Shown here: positions 24,591-32,109 of the stretch, piece by piece
How the letters are laid out: every line of letters starts with the position of its first letter
Position numbering within the stretch: the stretch's first letter is position 1
Origin: Nitrososphaerota archaeon
Lineage (GTDB): Archaea; Thermoproteota; Nitrososphaeria; Nitrososphaerales; UBA183
DNA: 40,939 nucleotides
Direction of reading: 5' to 3'
Assembly: GCA_029785685.1 (NCBI GenBank)
Contig: JAFLZE010000009.1
Span: 1-40,939, forward strand
Made by a program: the position numbers and the translations under genes
The notes under the pieces: model-generated
Databases searched by the model: none
What the model saw: the letters and a program-made list of their open reading frames with translations, nothing else
Told to the model about the DNA's origin: nothing

Positions 24591-25832
24591 ATGAAATGGA
24601 GTTCGGTCCGGGAGTTCACCGCTTACCTCGGGCCCGCGCTAATCGTGAGCATGGCATACATGGATCCGGGGAACTACGGGACTGCCATTCAGAGCGGCGC
24701 ACTCTTCCAGAACAAGCTTGTCTGGGCAGTCTGGTTGGCCAGTATCATGGCGATGGAGCTTCAGTACCTCTCGGGGAAGCTGGGGATTGCCACCGGGCAG
24801 AGCCTGACGGAGCTCCTTAGGAGCTCTCTCCGCTCAAGGTACTACAGAGTCACATACTGGCTGGCGGCCGAGGCAGCTGCTGCCGCGACCGACCTGGCCG
24901 AGTATTTGGGCACGGTTCTGGCCCTCAACATACTCTTCGGGATACCTTTGCTCTACGCAGCGCTGCTAGGGGCATTGGACGTCTTGCTCATCCTAGCTTT
25001 TGCTTCGCGAAGGTTCAGGGTGATAGAGTATATGTTCATGGTCTTCGTTTCGGTGATAAGCGTTGGTTTCCTCTATGAGATATACGTCTTCGGCCCCAAC
25101 TTTGCCGACATTGTCAGGCACACCTTCGTCCCCACGCTGAATCGAGAGAACATCCCCTTTGTGGTCGGGATTGTCGGCGCCACTGTCATGCCTCACGCGT
25201 TGTTCCTGCACTCGCATCTCACCAAAGATAAGGTCAAGGGCAACACCCTCGAAGAAAGGCGGAGGGTAAGGAAACTCCACCTGATAGAATCAGTCTTGAC
25301 ATTGACTGTGGCAGCGCTAGTGAACGTTGCTATACTAGTCGTCGCCGGGAGGGCTCTCTGCCCCACATATGGCTGCGTCGGTAATATGAACATCAACGCG
25401 CTGACGGTCACCGGTGCGGCCAAGGTGATGGACGGACTCTATGGGCCGCTGGCTGGTGTCGTCTTCGGAGTCACGCTCCTGGCGTCCGGAATCGCATCGT
25501 CCACCACAGGTACCCTCGCAGGACAGGCGATCATGGAAGGGATGCTCGGAACCAGGGTTAACGTCTATGCGCGCAGGGTAGTCACCAGGGTCATCAATGT
25601 GTTCCCCACGGTCGTGGCGATACTCGTAGGCCTGAGCCCACTTTCGCTCCTGGTGTACAGCCAGGTGGTACTAAGCATAATGATCCCGCTCCCCATGGTT
25701 CCGCTCATCTACTACACCGCTAAGAGGGACCTGATGGGCGAGTTCGTCAACAGAAGATCCACTACGCTCGTAGCCCTAGTCATAGGCGGGACCATCGTGG
25801 CCCTGAACGCCTATCTGCTGGTCACTCTCTAG
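24591..25832 (+). CDS. mntH: NRAMP-family Mn2+/Fe2+ transporter
   Basis: This is a proton-coupled divalent-metal importer of the LeuT-fold NRAMP family, 413 residues with about eleven hydrophobic segments. The metal-site signatures are present: DPGNYGT in the first helix (about residue 25) and MPHALFLHSHL in the sixth, whose Met and preceding Ala/Val region coordinate the metal. The family motif ASGIASSTTGTLAGQ follows in the middle. The ATG is 28 bases after a TATA box. The gene is divergent from mntR, with a probable operator between them. Its 3' end overlaps the convergent phosphoribosyltransferase gene by eleven bases. Confidence 0.94.
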   Translation: MKWSSVREFTAYLGPALIVSMAYMDPGNYGTAIQSGALFQNKLVWAVWLASIMAMELQYLSGKLGIATGQSLTELLRSSLRSRYYRVTYWLAAEAAAAATDLAEYLGTVLALNILFGIPLLYAALLGALDVLLILAFASRRFRVIEYMFMVFVSVISVGFLYEIYVFGPNFADIVRHTFVPTLNRENIPFVVGIVGATVMPHALFLHSHLTKDKVKGNTLEERRRVRKLHLIESVLTLTVAALVNVAILVVAGRALCPTYGCVGNMNINALTVTGAAKVMDGLYGPLAGVVFGVTLLASGIASSTTGTLAGQAIMEGMLGTRVNVYARRVVTRVINVFPTVVAILVGLSPLSLLVYSQVVLSIMIPLPMVPLIYYTAKRDLMGEFVNRRSTTLVALVIGGTIVALNAYLLVTL

Positions 25833-26313
25833 TCTGTGCTTCCAAGGAAGCTCGCTGCCTCCCCACCTCTCCTAGCTCGAAGGGGAAGACGACCCATTCG
25901 GACACCGTCTCGAGGGAGTAGTCAGGTTCCGCCTTGCTCCAAGGCTTCTTGAACATCACGGCGGTCTCCAGAGACCTGGGTCTTTGGTCTTCGAGGTACT
26001 TCTTGAGGAAGACGATTGTGTCTCCCTGATCCACGAGGTCGTCGACCAGCAGCACGTCCTTACCCTCGACCCCCTCAACGAGGGTGGAAAGGATCCGTGG
26101 AGCTGTCCGCTGGCCGATGCTGCTGTAGGACTTCACGTTCACGAAATCTATCTTGACGTTCAGATGGTCTGACACGACCATGGCTACGGGGATGCCTCCT
26201 CTTGCGATGCCAACCACGAGATCATAGTGCTTTCCGTTGGCTCTGACCTTCTCTGCCAGCGCCTCGGCCAGATTACCGTACTCGGACCAACTGATGTACC
26301 TGAAGTTTGGCAT
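25822..26313 (-). CDS. Phosphoribosyltransferase (COG2236-like purine PRTase)
   Basis: This is a type I phosphoribosyltransferase of 163 residues. The PRPP-binding loop is clear: KDVLLVDDLVDQGDTIVFLKKYL. The pyrophosphate loop VGIARGGIPVAMVVSDHL lies about 65 residues earlier. The family makes nucleotides from a purine base and PRPP; which base cannot be read. The start is the ATG at 26313 (MPNFRYISWSEYG), not the longer frame running into the tRNA-Val gene. A TATA-like ATAGTTATC lies near 26340-26349 on the minus strand. Confidence 0.88.
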   Translation of the reverse strand: MPNFRYISWSEYGNLAEALAEKVRANGKHYDLVVGIARGGIPVAMVVSDHLNVKIDFVNVKSYSSIGQRTAPRILSTLVEGVEGKDVLLVDDLVDQGDTIVFLKKYLEDQRPRSLETAVMFKKPWSKAEPDYSLETVSEWVVFPFELGEVGRQRASLEAQTRE

Positions 26314-26379
26314 TGTTGATGGGCCGAAGCCTCTGGATAGATAACTATTCGAGGACGACTTCGCTGGCATCTGCAAAGA

Positions 26380-26470
26380 TGGGCCGGGGCGGATTCGAAC
26401 CACCGACCCTGGCGCGCTGTGCGTTTCGCCGTGTAAGGGCGACGTCCTAACCATGCTAGACGACCGGCCC
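26380..26470 (-). tRNA. tRNA-Val, anticodon UAC, with a probable 16-base intron
   Basis: Read on the minus strand. The acceptor stem GGGCCGG/CCGGCCC is perfect (26464-26470 with 26381-26387). The D arm has GTC/GAC. The anticodon stem TCGCC/GGCGA (26438-26442, 26426-26430) encloses the loop CTTACAC with anticodon TAC. The T arm is GGTGG-TTCGAAT-CCGCC (26388-26404). Between anticodon arm and T arm there are 21 bases (26405-26425) where a valine tRNA should have five. Removing 16 of them (about 26409-26424) leaves a normal variable loop, so a short non-canonical intron is the best reading. CCA is not encoded. A TATA-like TTATTACA lies at 26493-26500. Confidence 0.88.
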
Positions 26471-26492
26471 ATTTTCATCTGGGATTTCGACG

Positions 26493-26500
26493 TGTAATAA
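26493..26500 (-). promoter_or_regulatory. TATA-like box of the tRNA-Val gene
   Basis: Minus-strand TTATTACA, with its centre 27 bases before the first base of the tRNA. Confidence 0.5.
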
Positions 26501-26567
26501 GCCTTGGAGGCTCAGACCAAGAGAGTCAGGTTTTAACGCCCCTCGGAGGCGCCTCTGGGCGAGATTC

Positions 26568-27845
26568 ATGTCGGTCAAGACAGCGATCATACAAGTCAGG
26601 GCGAGGCAGGTTCTGGATTCGCGTGGAAACCCCACCGTGGAGGCAGAGGTCACATCAGGTAGAGCCATGGGGAGGGCGAGCGTCCCCTCAGGCGCCTCGA
26701 AGGGGAAGCATGAAGCCCTCGAGTTGAGGGATGCCGGTGAAGAGTTTCACGGCAAGGGGGTTACGAAGGCAGTGGCCAACGTCAACGGGGTGCTCCGACG
26801 TGGGCTCCTGGGGCTCAGAGTAGACGACCAAAGGAGGCTGGACCAGAAGATGATCTCGCTGGATGGCACGCCAGACAAGAGCAGACTGGGGGCCAACGCT
26901 ATACTAGCTGCTTCCATGGCCTCCGCGAGGGCGGCTGCCAACTCCAACGGGGTGAGCCTCTTTGCCCAACTAAGGAAGTCGAATCGGTACATTCTCCCTG
27001 TGCCTATGATGAACGTTATCAACGGAGGAGAGCACGCGGGGAACAACCTGGCGATACAGGAATTCCATATCGAGCCCGTGGGGGCGTCGTCTTGTACGGA
27101 GGCGATCCGTATGGGGTCAGAGGTCTATCAATCACTGAAGTCGATTCTTGTGTCGGAGCATGGGAAAGGGGCCATCAACGTAGGTGATGAGGGGGGATTC
27201 GCCCCGCCGTTCAGTCTGACCCGCGATGCGCTGAGGTCCATAAGGAAAGCCATCTCGGTTTCAGGCTACGGCGAAAAGGATGTGAGATTAGGTATTGACG
27301 CGGCGTCTTCGGTCTTCTACAGTGAGAAGAGCGGGGATTACAGACTAGACGGCAAGACGATGAGTGATGCGTCACTGGAAGACTACTATGCGCAACTCAG
27401 GGACGAGTTCGGCCTCCTCACGATTGAAGACCCGTTCCATGAAGAAGCATTCGAAGCGTTCGCGTCTATCACGAAGAGACTGGGAGACAAGACCAAAGTG
27501 ATTGGCGACGATATCTACGTGACAAACGTGAAGAGAATGAGGCGGGGCATCGAGAAAAAGGCAACCAATGCCGTCTTGATCAAGCTCAACCAGATAGGCA
27601 CGGTCTCCGAGACCGAGGACGCCATCGGACTAGCCCGCAAGGCTAGGTGGACTACGATAGTCTCGCATCGGTCAGGAGACACCGAAGACCCTTTCATCGC
27701 GCACCTTGCGACGGCTTACGGGGCGGACTTCATCAAGACAGGGGCCCCCGCAAGGGGCGAGAGGGTGGCAAAGTACAACGAGCTACTTCGAATCGAAGAA
27801 GAGCTGAAGCCAAAGGCCCGTTATGCCGGCAAGGGCCTCGGCTGA
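26568..27845 (+). CDS. eno: Enolase (phosphopyruvate hydratase)
   Basis: Enolase interconverts 2-phosphoglycerate and phosphoenolpyruvate in glycolysis and gluconeogenesis. The 425-residue protein has ARQVLDSRGNPTVEAEV near the N-terminus, ASVPSGASKGKHEALELRD, NVGDEGGFAP with the catalytic Glu region, LLTIEDPFHEE and GDDIYVTN metal ligands, the catalytic Lys in LIKLNQIGT, and SHRSGDTEDPFIAHLA. Length is normal. A TATA-like TTTTAACG at about 26530-26538 lies 34 bases before the ATG. It is convergent with the tRNA-Ser gene. Confidence 0.97.
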   Translation: MSVKTAIIQVRARQVLDSRGNPTVEAEVTSGRAMGRASVPSGASKGKHEALELRDAGEEFHGKGVTKAVANVNGVLRRGLLGLRVDDQRRLDQKMISLDGTPDKSRLGANAILAASMASARAAANSNGVSLFAQLRKSNRYILPVPMMNVINGGEHAGNNLAIQEFHIEPVGASSCTEAIRMGSEVYQSLKSILVSEHGKGAINVGDEGGFAPPFSLTRDALRSIRKAISVSGYGEKDVRLGIDAASSVFYSEKSGDYRLDGKTMSDASLEDYYAQLRDEFGLLTIEDPFHEEAFEAFASITKRLGDKTKVIGDDIYVTNVKRMRRGIEKKATNAVLIKLNQIGTVSETEDAIGLARKARWTTIVSHRSGDTEDPFIAHLATAYGADFIKTGAPARGERVAKYNELLRIEEELKPKARYAGKGLG

Positions 27846-27932
27846 CCCTGGTTAGACGCTTCGCCGCAGGTCGTAGGCGCAATCAGCGGAGCGGCAGACA
27901 CAGCGGGCATCCCATGAAAGAGCGCAGGGGGT

Positions 27933-27950
27933 GGGACTTCCGCCCCTTCC
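27933..27950 (-). other. tRNA-Ser intron 3 (T stem, 3' side)
   Basis: 18 bases after the third base of the 3' T-stem strand. Without them the T stem GTGGG/CCCAC and the acceptor stem become perfect. Because CCC occurs at both edges, the cut can slide by up to three bases. Confidence 0.78.
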
Positions 27951-27996
27951 GGGATTCGAACCCACGAGTCCCGTTAGAGACACAGGCTTAGCAAGC

Positions 27997-28010
27997 TTGC
28001 GCCCATCAGG
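27997..28010 (-). other. tRNA-Ser intron 2 (anticodon stem, 5' side)
   Basis: 14 bases between the third and fourth bases of the 5' anticodon strand. Without them the stem is CAGGC/GCCTG, perfectly paired. If they are left in, the best alternative stem has an A-C mismatch. The site is not the canonical 37/38 position. Confidence 0.75.
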
Positions 28011-28023
28011 CTGCGCCTTACCA

Positions 28024-28041
28024 GGCTCCCCGTCAAGGACT
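28024..28041 (-). other. tRNA-Ser intron 1 (D loop)
   Basis: 18 bases that interrupt the D loop. Without them the D arm has the common archaeal serine form. Splice edges are inferred from the cloverleaf, not from a solved bulge-helix-bulge. Confidence 0.75.
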
Positions 28042-28083
28042 CTAGGCTACCCCTGCGCAAGGTGACCAGCGAATTCAGACTGT

Positions 28084-28091
28084 TAAAAATG
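28084..28091 (-). promoter_or_regulatory. T-rich element: SRP RNA terminator and/or tRNA-Ser TATA box
   Basis: Minus-strand ATTTTTAA follows the SRP RNA 3' end and is about 31 bases before the tRNA-Ser gene. It could end transcription of the first and start that of the second. Confidence 0.4.
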
Positions 28092-28360
28092 TGAGCGGCG
28101 GTAGTTCCCTCGGAGTTCACCATCGCTCTCCGACCCCTTCTCGCCGAGACGGGAATCCCCCACGTAGACGGGGCAGCGTGGCCACGTTGCCATAGGGCTG
28201 CTCCCTCCCGGACCTCGCCCGGTTCGGCAATCAAGAGTCAGGCCCTCTCCTTCGAGAGGGCTGCCCCTCATGACCGCCCACCCCGGCGTGAGTTCGTCTT
28301 CCCAGCCCAACGCGGGTGACGAGGAAGATGGTTTTACCCGAGGGTTGCTGGCCGCTGCGT
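28090..28360 (-). ncRNA. ffs: Signal recognition particle RNA (7S/SRP RNA)
   Basis: SRP RNA scaffolds Ffh/SRP54 and SRP19 for co-translational targeting. On the minus strand the S-domain core is plain: TTGCCGAACCGGGC, then GAGGTCCGGGAGGGAGCAG and CCC, the helix 8 symmetric/asymmetric loops with a GGAG-type tetraloop (about 28196-28232). Helix 6 is GCCCTCTC-GAAG-GAGAGGGC (about 28241-28262). The 5' and 3' parts pair: CCCTCGG (28338-28344) with CCGAGGG (28108-28114), ACCATC with GATGGT, and GCGGC with GCCGC at the ends. The 3' end is followed by a T-run near 28086-28090. The ends are estimated within about ten bases. Confidence 0.9.
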
Positions 28361-28402
28361 AAAGCCGGTTTCAGCTTAGCGAGGACGGCTATCCCCCGGA
28401 CC

Positions 28403-29359
28403 CTACCCACCGCCGAAGGCGCTTGGCTTGGCTCGGCTTTTAACGTGTTCCTCTACGGCCGCTCTCATCCTGCACACGTTGCAAAGGCCGCTGGACGAGG
28501 TCCTCCCGCACTGTGTGCAGGGAGCAGAGTGTTTCTCGCTGTTGTCTGCGTAGTGAGAGATTACGTCGAGGCTGCTGTGGAGTAGGACATTCTTGAAGCC
28601 GGGATGGTTCGCCTCCATCATGTTGAGGTAGTCCCTGACCTCGCTCCTGAGCCCTTCGTGCATGTAGGGGCAGCTCACGCTCTGGAGGGGGACCCCTGCC
28701 TGGTGGGCGTAGAGGGCGACCTCTTCCTCGTAGAGTTCCATGAAGGGCTTGACCCTCCTCAAAGGGAACGAGCGGTCGGTGTGACTTGGGTCGAGCCATC
28801 CGAGTCGAGCGACGTCACCGTGCATAAGATTCATCATGAACGTCTGGACAAAGTCATCGAGGTTATGGGCTGTCGCCACGACTGATGCACCGGCCCTCTG
28901 CGCCGCCTCGTCTATGGCTCTACGCCTGAAGACCCCGCAGAAGCTGCAGGAGGACGCCTCGCGTTCCTCCTCCCAGTCAAGAGCCTCGTCGAGGGAGAAC
29001 CCGAACATCTCTTTGTATGATACCACCAAGTGTTCGACCCCCAGCTCGCCCGCGAGCGAACGGGCATGAGACAGCGCCTCGTCTCTATATCCAGCTACCC
29101 CTTCGTCCACCGAGACAGCCACAATGCTGTTCCCCCTGGGAGCGTAGAGCCCGACGAGCACCTTGAGTAACGAAAGGCTGTCTTTTCCCCCGGAGACTGC
29201 GATTGCCACCCTCTCATGCGGCCCTATCATGCTGTACTTCGAGATGGTTTTGCGGGTCTTTTCCACAATCGAGTCATCGAAGCACGAGGCGCAGAGAGCT
29301 TGACCGGAGTAGCGTCGTGTGTAGAAGGGCGTCCCTCCGCAGGCCGAGCACCGGTCCAT
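28403..29359 (-). CDS. tRNA 2-thiolation enzyme, TtuA/Ncs6 (TtcA-like) family
   Basis: This PP-loop ATPase activates a tRNA uridine for sulphur transfer. The 318-residue protein has an N-terminal zinc finger (CSACGG...CASCF), the PP-loop AVSGGKDSLSLL (about 54-65), CSFCG and a later SCPY cysteine that together can hold a 4Fe-4S cluster, AHNLDDFVQTF, and a C-terminal zinc finger (CTQCGR...CNVCR). This is the pattern of TtuA (position 54 of tRNA) and Ncs6/CTU1 (wobble 34); I cannot decide between them. The ATG is 27 bases after a TATA-like box. It sits next to SRP RNA and tRNA-Ser and is divergent from the protease. Confidence 0.88.
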   Translation of the reverse strand: MDRCSACGGTPFYTRRYSGQALCASCFDDSIVEKTRKTISKYSMIGPHERVAIAVSGGKDSLSLLKVLVGLYAPRGNSIVAVSVDEGVAGYRDEALSHARSLAGELGVEHLVVSYKEMFGFSLDEALDWEEEREASSCSFCGVFRRRAIDEAAQRAGASVVATAHNLDDFVQTFMMNLMHGDVARLGWLDPSHTDRSFPLRRVKPFMELYEEEVALYAHQAGVPLQSVSCPYMHEGLRSEVRDYLNMMEANHPGFKNVLLHSSLDVISHYADNSEKHSAPCTQCGRTSSSGLCNVCRMRAAVEEHVKSRAKPSAFGGG

Positions 29360-29382
29360 TCGGCTGGAACCGAGGCAGCCTC

Positions 29383-29407
29383 GATTTAAGGTATCAACCC
29401 TTAAAGC
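29383..29407. promoter_or_regulatory. Divergent promoter with two TATA-like boxes
   Basis: Minus-strand CTTAAATC (centre about 29386) is 27 bases before the thiolase ATG at 29359. Plus-strand CCCTTAAAGC (29398-29407) is about 29 bases before the protease ATG at 29432. Both predict leaderless mRNAs. Confidence 0.55.
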
Positions 29408-29431
29408 GAGAATGCCCGCGGCGCCTTCAAA

Positions 29432-30712
29432 ATGGGGCAGGAGAGCTTCAAGCGGTTCGAGCTACATTACGGCGTAGTACTGATGCTCAGGACCAGGAGG
29501 TTTCTCAACGCGATGGACCGGATGGGGCGCAGCCGCATCTCAAGGCCGATGAGTTGGGTCATGCTCTACCTGATGCCCGTCTCGGCAGCGGTGGCCTTCT
29601 TCATCTTCATCAGTGTGTTCAGGGGGCTGGTCTCTTCGAGGGGCCCACAGATAGCTCAAAACATCGTGAGCCTCGGTCCCTTGGTCAACCTTGGGATACC
29701 TGGCCTGAACCCGTACATTCCTATCCTGTACGGCTGGATCGCCCTGGTCATCGGCATGATCGTTCACGAGGGCGCCCATGGGGTGATAGCCCGAAGTCTC
29801 GGCATCCCCGTCAAGAACTCCGGGCTCATTCTGCTCTTCTTCGTGATACCGATTGGTGCTTTTGTCGACATCGAAGAGTCAGCCATCAAGCAGGCGCCCA
29901 AGAGGCACTCGGCCAGAGTCCTCGCGGCAGGCGCGGGGACCAACCTGGTGCTGGCGGTGTTCTGCCTGCTGCTGCTCGTGGGAGTCGTCAGCACCATGTC
30001 TCCAGCCGTAAGCGGGGCGGCGATAACGGCGGTCGGCCAAGGGACCCCTGCATACATCCAGGGAGTGCACCCGGGGGACGTAGTGACTGCGGTCGACGGG
30101 AAGCCAATAACCAACCTCGACACCATACTCGGCCCGAACACGAACCTGACGGCGGGTCAGACAATCAACTTCACGGTCTACAGGCACGGCCAGACAATAG
30201 AAATCGACAACATCAGGCTCGTCTGCTGCACTAAGATCATAGACACGAGCACCAACCAGACGCTGGCGAGCTACCCATACATTGGCGTGGACTCGGTCTC
30301 AGAGGCGAACCTCCGTTCTGCTGTCTCGAGGTACACCAATGTCTTCGGGAACCCCCTGTTGTACATCGGGTGCATTCCGACGCTCAACATCGGGAACTGT
30401 CAGCAGGCGGTGCCGTTCTCTAATTCGGATTCCATATTCTACGCCTCCCCACTGGGGAGCGCCATGGTCCCCATAGCCGACTTGCTCTACTGGTTGTTCT
30501 TCCTCAACTTCAACCTCGCCATTTTCAACTCGCTCCCGATCTTTCCGCTTGACGGCGGCCAGGCGTTCGGCGTCGGGGTCGAAGCACTCGGCAGAGGCCG
30601 CCTGTCCGAAGCTGGCACCATGAGGATCACCATGGGAGCGACGATAGCCGTGTTGATCTTCCTGCTCGTGATAATCGTGGGACCCTACTTCTACGTGTAC
30701 GCGTTCGGCTGA
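29432..30712 (+). CDS. Membrane-embedded site-2-type zinc metalloprotease (M50) with PDZ domain
   Basis: This intramembrane protease has 426 residues. The zinc motif IVHEGAHGVIA (HExxH) is in a transmembrane segment near residue 113, and the third ligand is in NSLPIFPLDGGQAF near residue 370 (the NxxPxxxLDG motif of the family). Between them is a PDZ-like domain (about 190-260: VGQGTPAYIQGVHPGDVVTAVDGKPI). Other hydrophobic segments lie near 45-65, 130-150, 170-195, 350-370 and at the C-terminus. An extracytoplasmic part has a few cysteines (CCTK, IGCIP, GNCQ). Substrates of archaeal S2P proteins are mostly unknown; anti-sigma-like regulators do not apply here. Confidence 0.92.
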   Translation: MGQESFKRFELHYGVVLMLRTRRFLNAMDRMGRSRISRPMSWVMLYLMPVSAAVAFFIFISVFRGLVSSRGPQIAQNIVSLGPLVNLGIPGLNPYIPILYGWIALVIGMIVHEGAHGVIARSLGIPVKNSGLILLFFVIPIGAFVDIEESAIKQAPKRHSARVLAAGAGTNLVLAVFCLLLLVGVVSTMSPAVSGAAITAVGQGTPAYIQGVHPGDVVTAVDGKPITNLDTILGPNTNLTAGQTINFTVYRHGQTIEIDNIRLVCCTKIIDTSTNQTLASYPYIGVDSVSEANLRSAVSRYTNVFGNPLLYIGCIPTLNIGNCQQAVPFSNSDSIFYASPLGSAMVPIADLLYWLFFLNFNLAIFNSLPIFPLDGGQAFGVGVEALGRGRLSEAGTMRITMGATIAVLIFLLVIIVGPYFYVYAFG

Positions 30713-30714
30713 GG

Positions 30715-30729
30715 GCGCGCGGTGCGCGC
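30715..30729. repeat. GC-rich hairpin GCGCGC-GGT-GCGCGC
   Basis: A perfect six-base inverted repeat three bases after the protease stop. It has no T-run, so it is not a typical archaeal terminator. It may slow the polymerase or be incidental. Confidence 0.4.
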
Positions 30730-30761
30730 GCATGACATCCGGCGAGCGAAGACGCGGGGGG

Positions 30762-30770
30762 CGTTAAATA
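30762..30770 (+). promoter_or_regulatory. TATA-like box of the small membrane protein gene
   Basis: CGTTAAATA is centred 26 bases before the ATG at 30792, which fits a leaderless transcript. Confidence 0.55.
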
Positions 30771-30791
30771 TGAAACTCGGGTTGTCTTCTG

Positions 30792-31058
30792 ATGTCGAGC
30801 GTCCAGCCTCTGGGTGGGGTCGAGCCTCAGATTCAGCAGTTCGCGCAGCAGTTCACTTCGTCCATGACCTTTCTCCTTTCGATTGTCGACACCACTGTGA
30901 TAGACCTGATGAGAATCGTCTACATCTCGCTCCTGATAGTCGGCATTCTCCTGTACTATTCCCACGTCGCCCAGAGGCTCGGAAAGGACCTAATCAAAGG
31001 AGGCATAACACTAGCGATAATCTCAGAATTCGTGGTCCCGTGGCTGGTCAAGCTCTGA
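30792..31058 (+). CDS. Small two-helix membrane protein, unknown function
   Basis: The 88-residue protein has a polar Gln-rich N-terminus (PLGGVEPQIQQFAQQFTSS) and two predicted transmembrane segments, about residues 27-57 (a long hydrophobic stretch LLSIVDTTVIDLMRIVYISLLIVGILLYY) and 70-87. I do not recognise a family. A good TATA box and a clean ATG argue for a real gene. Its 3' end overlaps the convergent pelota gene by eleven bases. Confidence 0.75.
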   Translation: MSSVQPLGGVEPQIQQFAQQFTSSMTFLLSIVDTTVIDLMRIVYISLLIVGILLYYSHVAQRLGKDLIKGGITLAIISEFVVPWLVKL

Positions 31059-32100
31059 GGGCGTACCTGAGGAGAGCCGCGATCCCTCCGAACGAGGAGA
31101 TCTGTTTGCCGAACTCCATCGACGAGTCGACTAGGAATACCCGTCCGCCCTTCTCCTCTATTGCGTTTAGAGTGTCGACAAGCCGGGACTCGTCTACTCC
31201 TAGCGAGAAGACATCGTCTGATACCGCGCACGCCTCCACGGCTCCTGCGACTGCAGCCTCGGACACCCTCGGTAGGGCGTAGGCCACCTTTGGGTCACCC
31301 ATGGAAACCCTCGTCACTATCTCCCCCACCAGCTGCTGCATCTCCACGGCCACTGACCCCTTGGCGAGTGCTTGGAAGGTTGGTGATTTGATCATGGCTC
31401 GAACCCCGTCTCCTCCCGTCAGGTCGGGACCTTCGACCACGCTCACTTCCTCTGGTTTCAGCGTCTCTCTGAGCTGGTTTGCCACCGAGTTCTTGAAGTT
31501 ACCAGGCCCGGCTACGACGACCTTGTCTCCGTGCTGGGATAGTTGGGAGACGGTCTCAGCCACCTTGGAGAGGTAAGGACGAGGGCTACGCTCCTCACCC
31601 ATCTTTCCCCCAAGGCCAGACTCGATGGTCGTGACGACCGAGAGATGCGAGCCGGCAAGGAAGCCTATCCCTGCCTCGCGCCTGTCGACGGCCACCAGGA
31701 TGAACCTGGAGGACGGCTCCGTGGGACGGACTAACCCTATGTCAAGCTGTGACCAGTGGTGTTTCCTTAGCGTCAGCGCGTGTCCCGGAGACAAGGTCAC
31801 CGAATGCGAGCCCGCCTTCGTCACGCCCTCGTCGCTGGCTTCGATGATGGTCCCCCTCACCCTGATTCTTTCGATGCTGCTGTCCAGGTGCACCTCGTCT
31901 ACCATCAGTGCCATAGTGACCTTGATCCGCTCTCCCTTGTCTGGCCTAGAGTATTCGTCTTCCCTTTTGACCACCCTCGACCCCCTGGTGACAACCACGT
32001 CCCCCTTTGCGATGAGTCTCCGTAGTGTCCAGAGATCCTCCGACGATTCGACAGTCAGAGAACAGTAGCCGTGTTTGGGATTGAAGTCGCTGACTTTCAA
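31048..32100 (-). CDS. pelA: aPelota (mRNA surveillance, ribosome rescue)
   Basis: Archaeal Pelota resembles release factor aRF1 without the GGQ loop and works with aEF1A to free stalled ribosomes. The 350-residue protein has the Sm-like N-terminal domain (MKVSDFNPKHGYCSLTVES, DDLWTLxRLI-type region, TRGSRVVKREDEYSRPDKGERIKVTMAL), the central domain (ILVAVDRREAGIGFL) and the eL30-like C-terminal domain (SLGVDESRLVDTLNAIEEKGGRVFLVDSSMEFGKQISSFGGIAALLRY). The start is a TTG nine bases after the dnaG stop, so the two genes are probably one operon. Length is normal. Confidence 0.96.
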   Translation of the reverse strand: MKVSDFNPKHGYCSLTVESSEDLWTLRRLIAKGDVVVTRGSRVVKREDEYSRPDKGERIKVTMALMVDEVHLDSSIERIRVRGTIIEASDEGVTKAGSHSVTLSPGHALTLRKHHWSQLDIGLVRPTEPSSRFILVAVDRREAGIGFLAGSHLSVVTTIESGLGGKMGEERSPRPYLSKVAETVSQLSQHGDKVVVAGPGNFKNSVANQLRETLKPEEVSVVEGPDLTGGDGVRAMIKSPTFQALAKGSVAVEMQQLVGEIVTRVSMGDPKVAYALPRVSEAAVAGAVEACAVSDDVFSLGVDESRLVDTLNAIEEKGGRVFLVDSSMEFGKQISSFGGIAALLRYALRA

Positions 32101-32109
32101 CAGACCCGG

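Larger units (their letters stand above)
27923..28056 (-). tRNA. tRNA-Ser, anticodon GCU, interrupted by three introns
   Basis: Read on the minus strand. The acceptor stem GCAGGGG (28050-28056) pairs perfectly with CCCCTGC (27924-27930), and base 27923 is a G discriminator. The gene is 134 bases, but three insertions break the arms. (1) 18 bases in the D loop, about 28024-28041; removal gives TAGCC-TAGTGGTAA-GGC. (2) 14 bases in the 5' anticodon stem, about 27997-28010; removal gives CAGGC-TTGCTAA-GCCTG. (3) 18 bases in the 3' T stem, about 27933-27950 (exact edges ambiguous by three bases); removal gives GTGGG-TTCGAAT-CCCAC. The mature tRNA is then 84 bases, with a serine-type long variable arm (GTCTC/GGGAC). 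Confidence 0.9.

Noticed and set aside
26380..26470. Class II tRNA (Ser or Leu) because of the long variable region
   Set aside because: The anticodon is TAC in a perfect seven-base loop, which means valine. An intron explains the extra bases better.
27923..28030. tRNA-Ser read as one uninterrupted gene starting near 28030
   Set aside because: It gives no acceptor stem, an A-C mismatch in the anticodon stem and a broken T stem. The three-intron reading gives a perfect cloverleaf.
29203..30234. 343-codon open frame overlapping the thiolase and protease genes
   Set aside because: Low-complexity Arg/Ser/Gly-rich translation in another frame of well-supported genes, crossing their divergent promoter.
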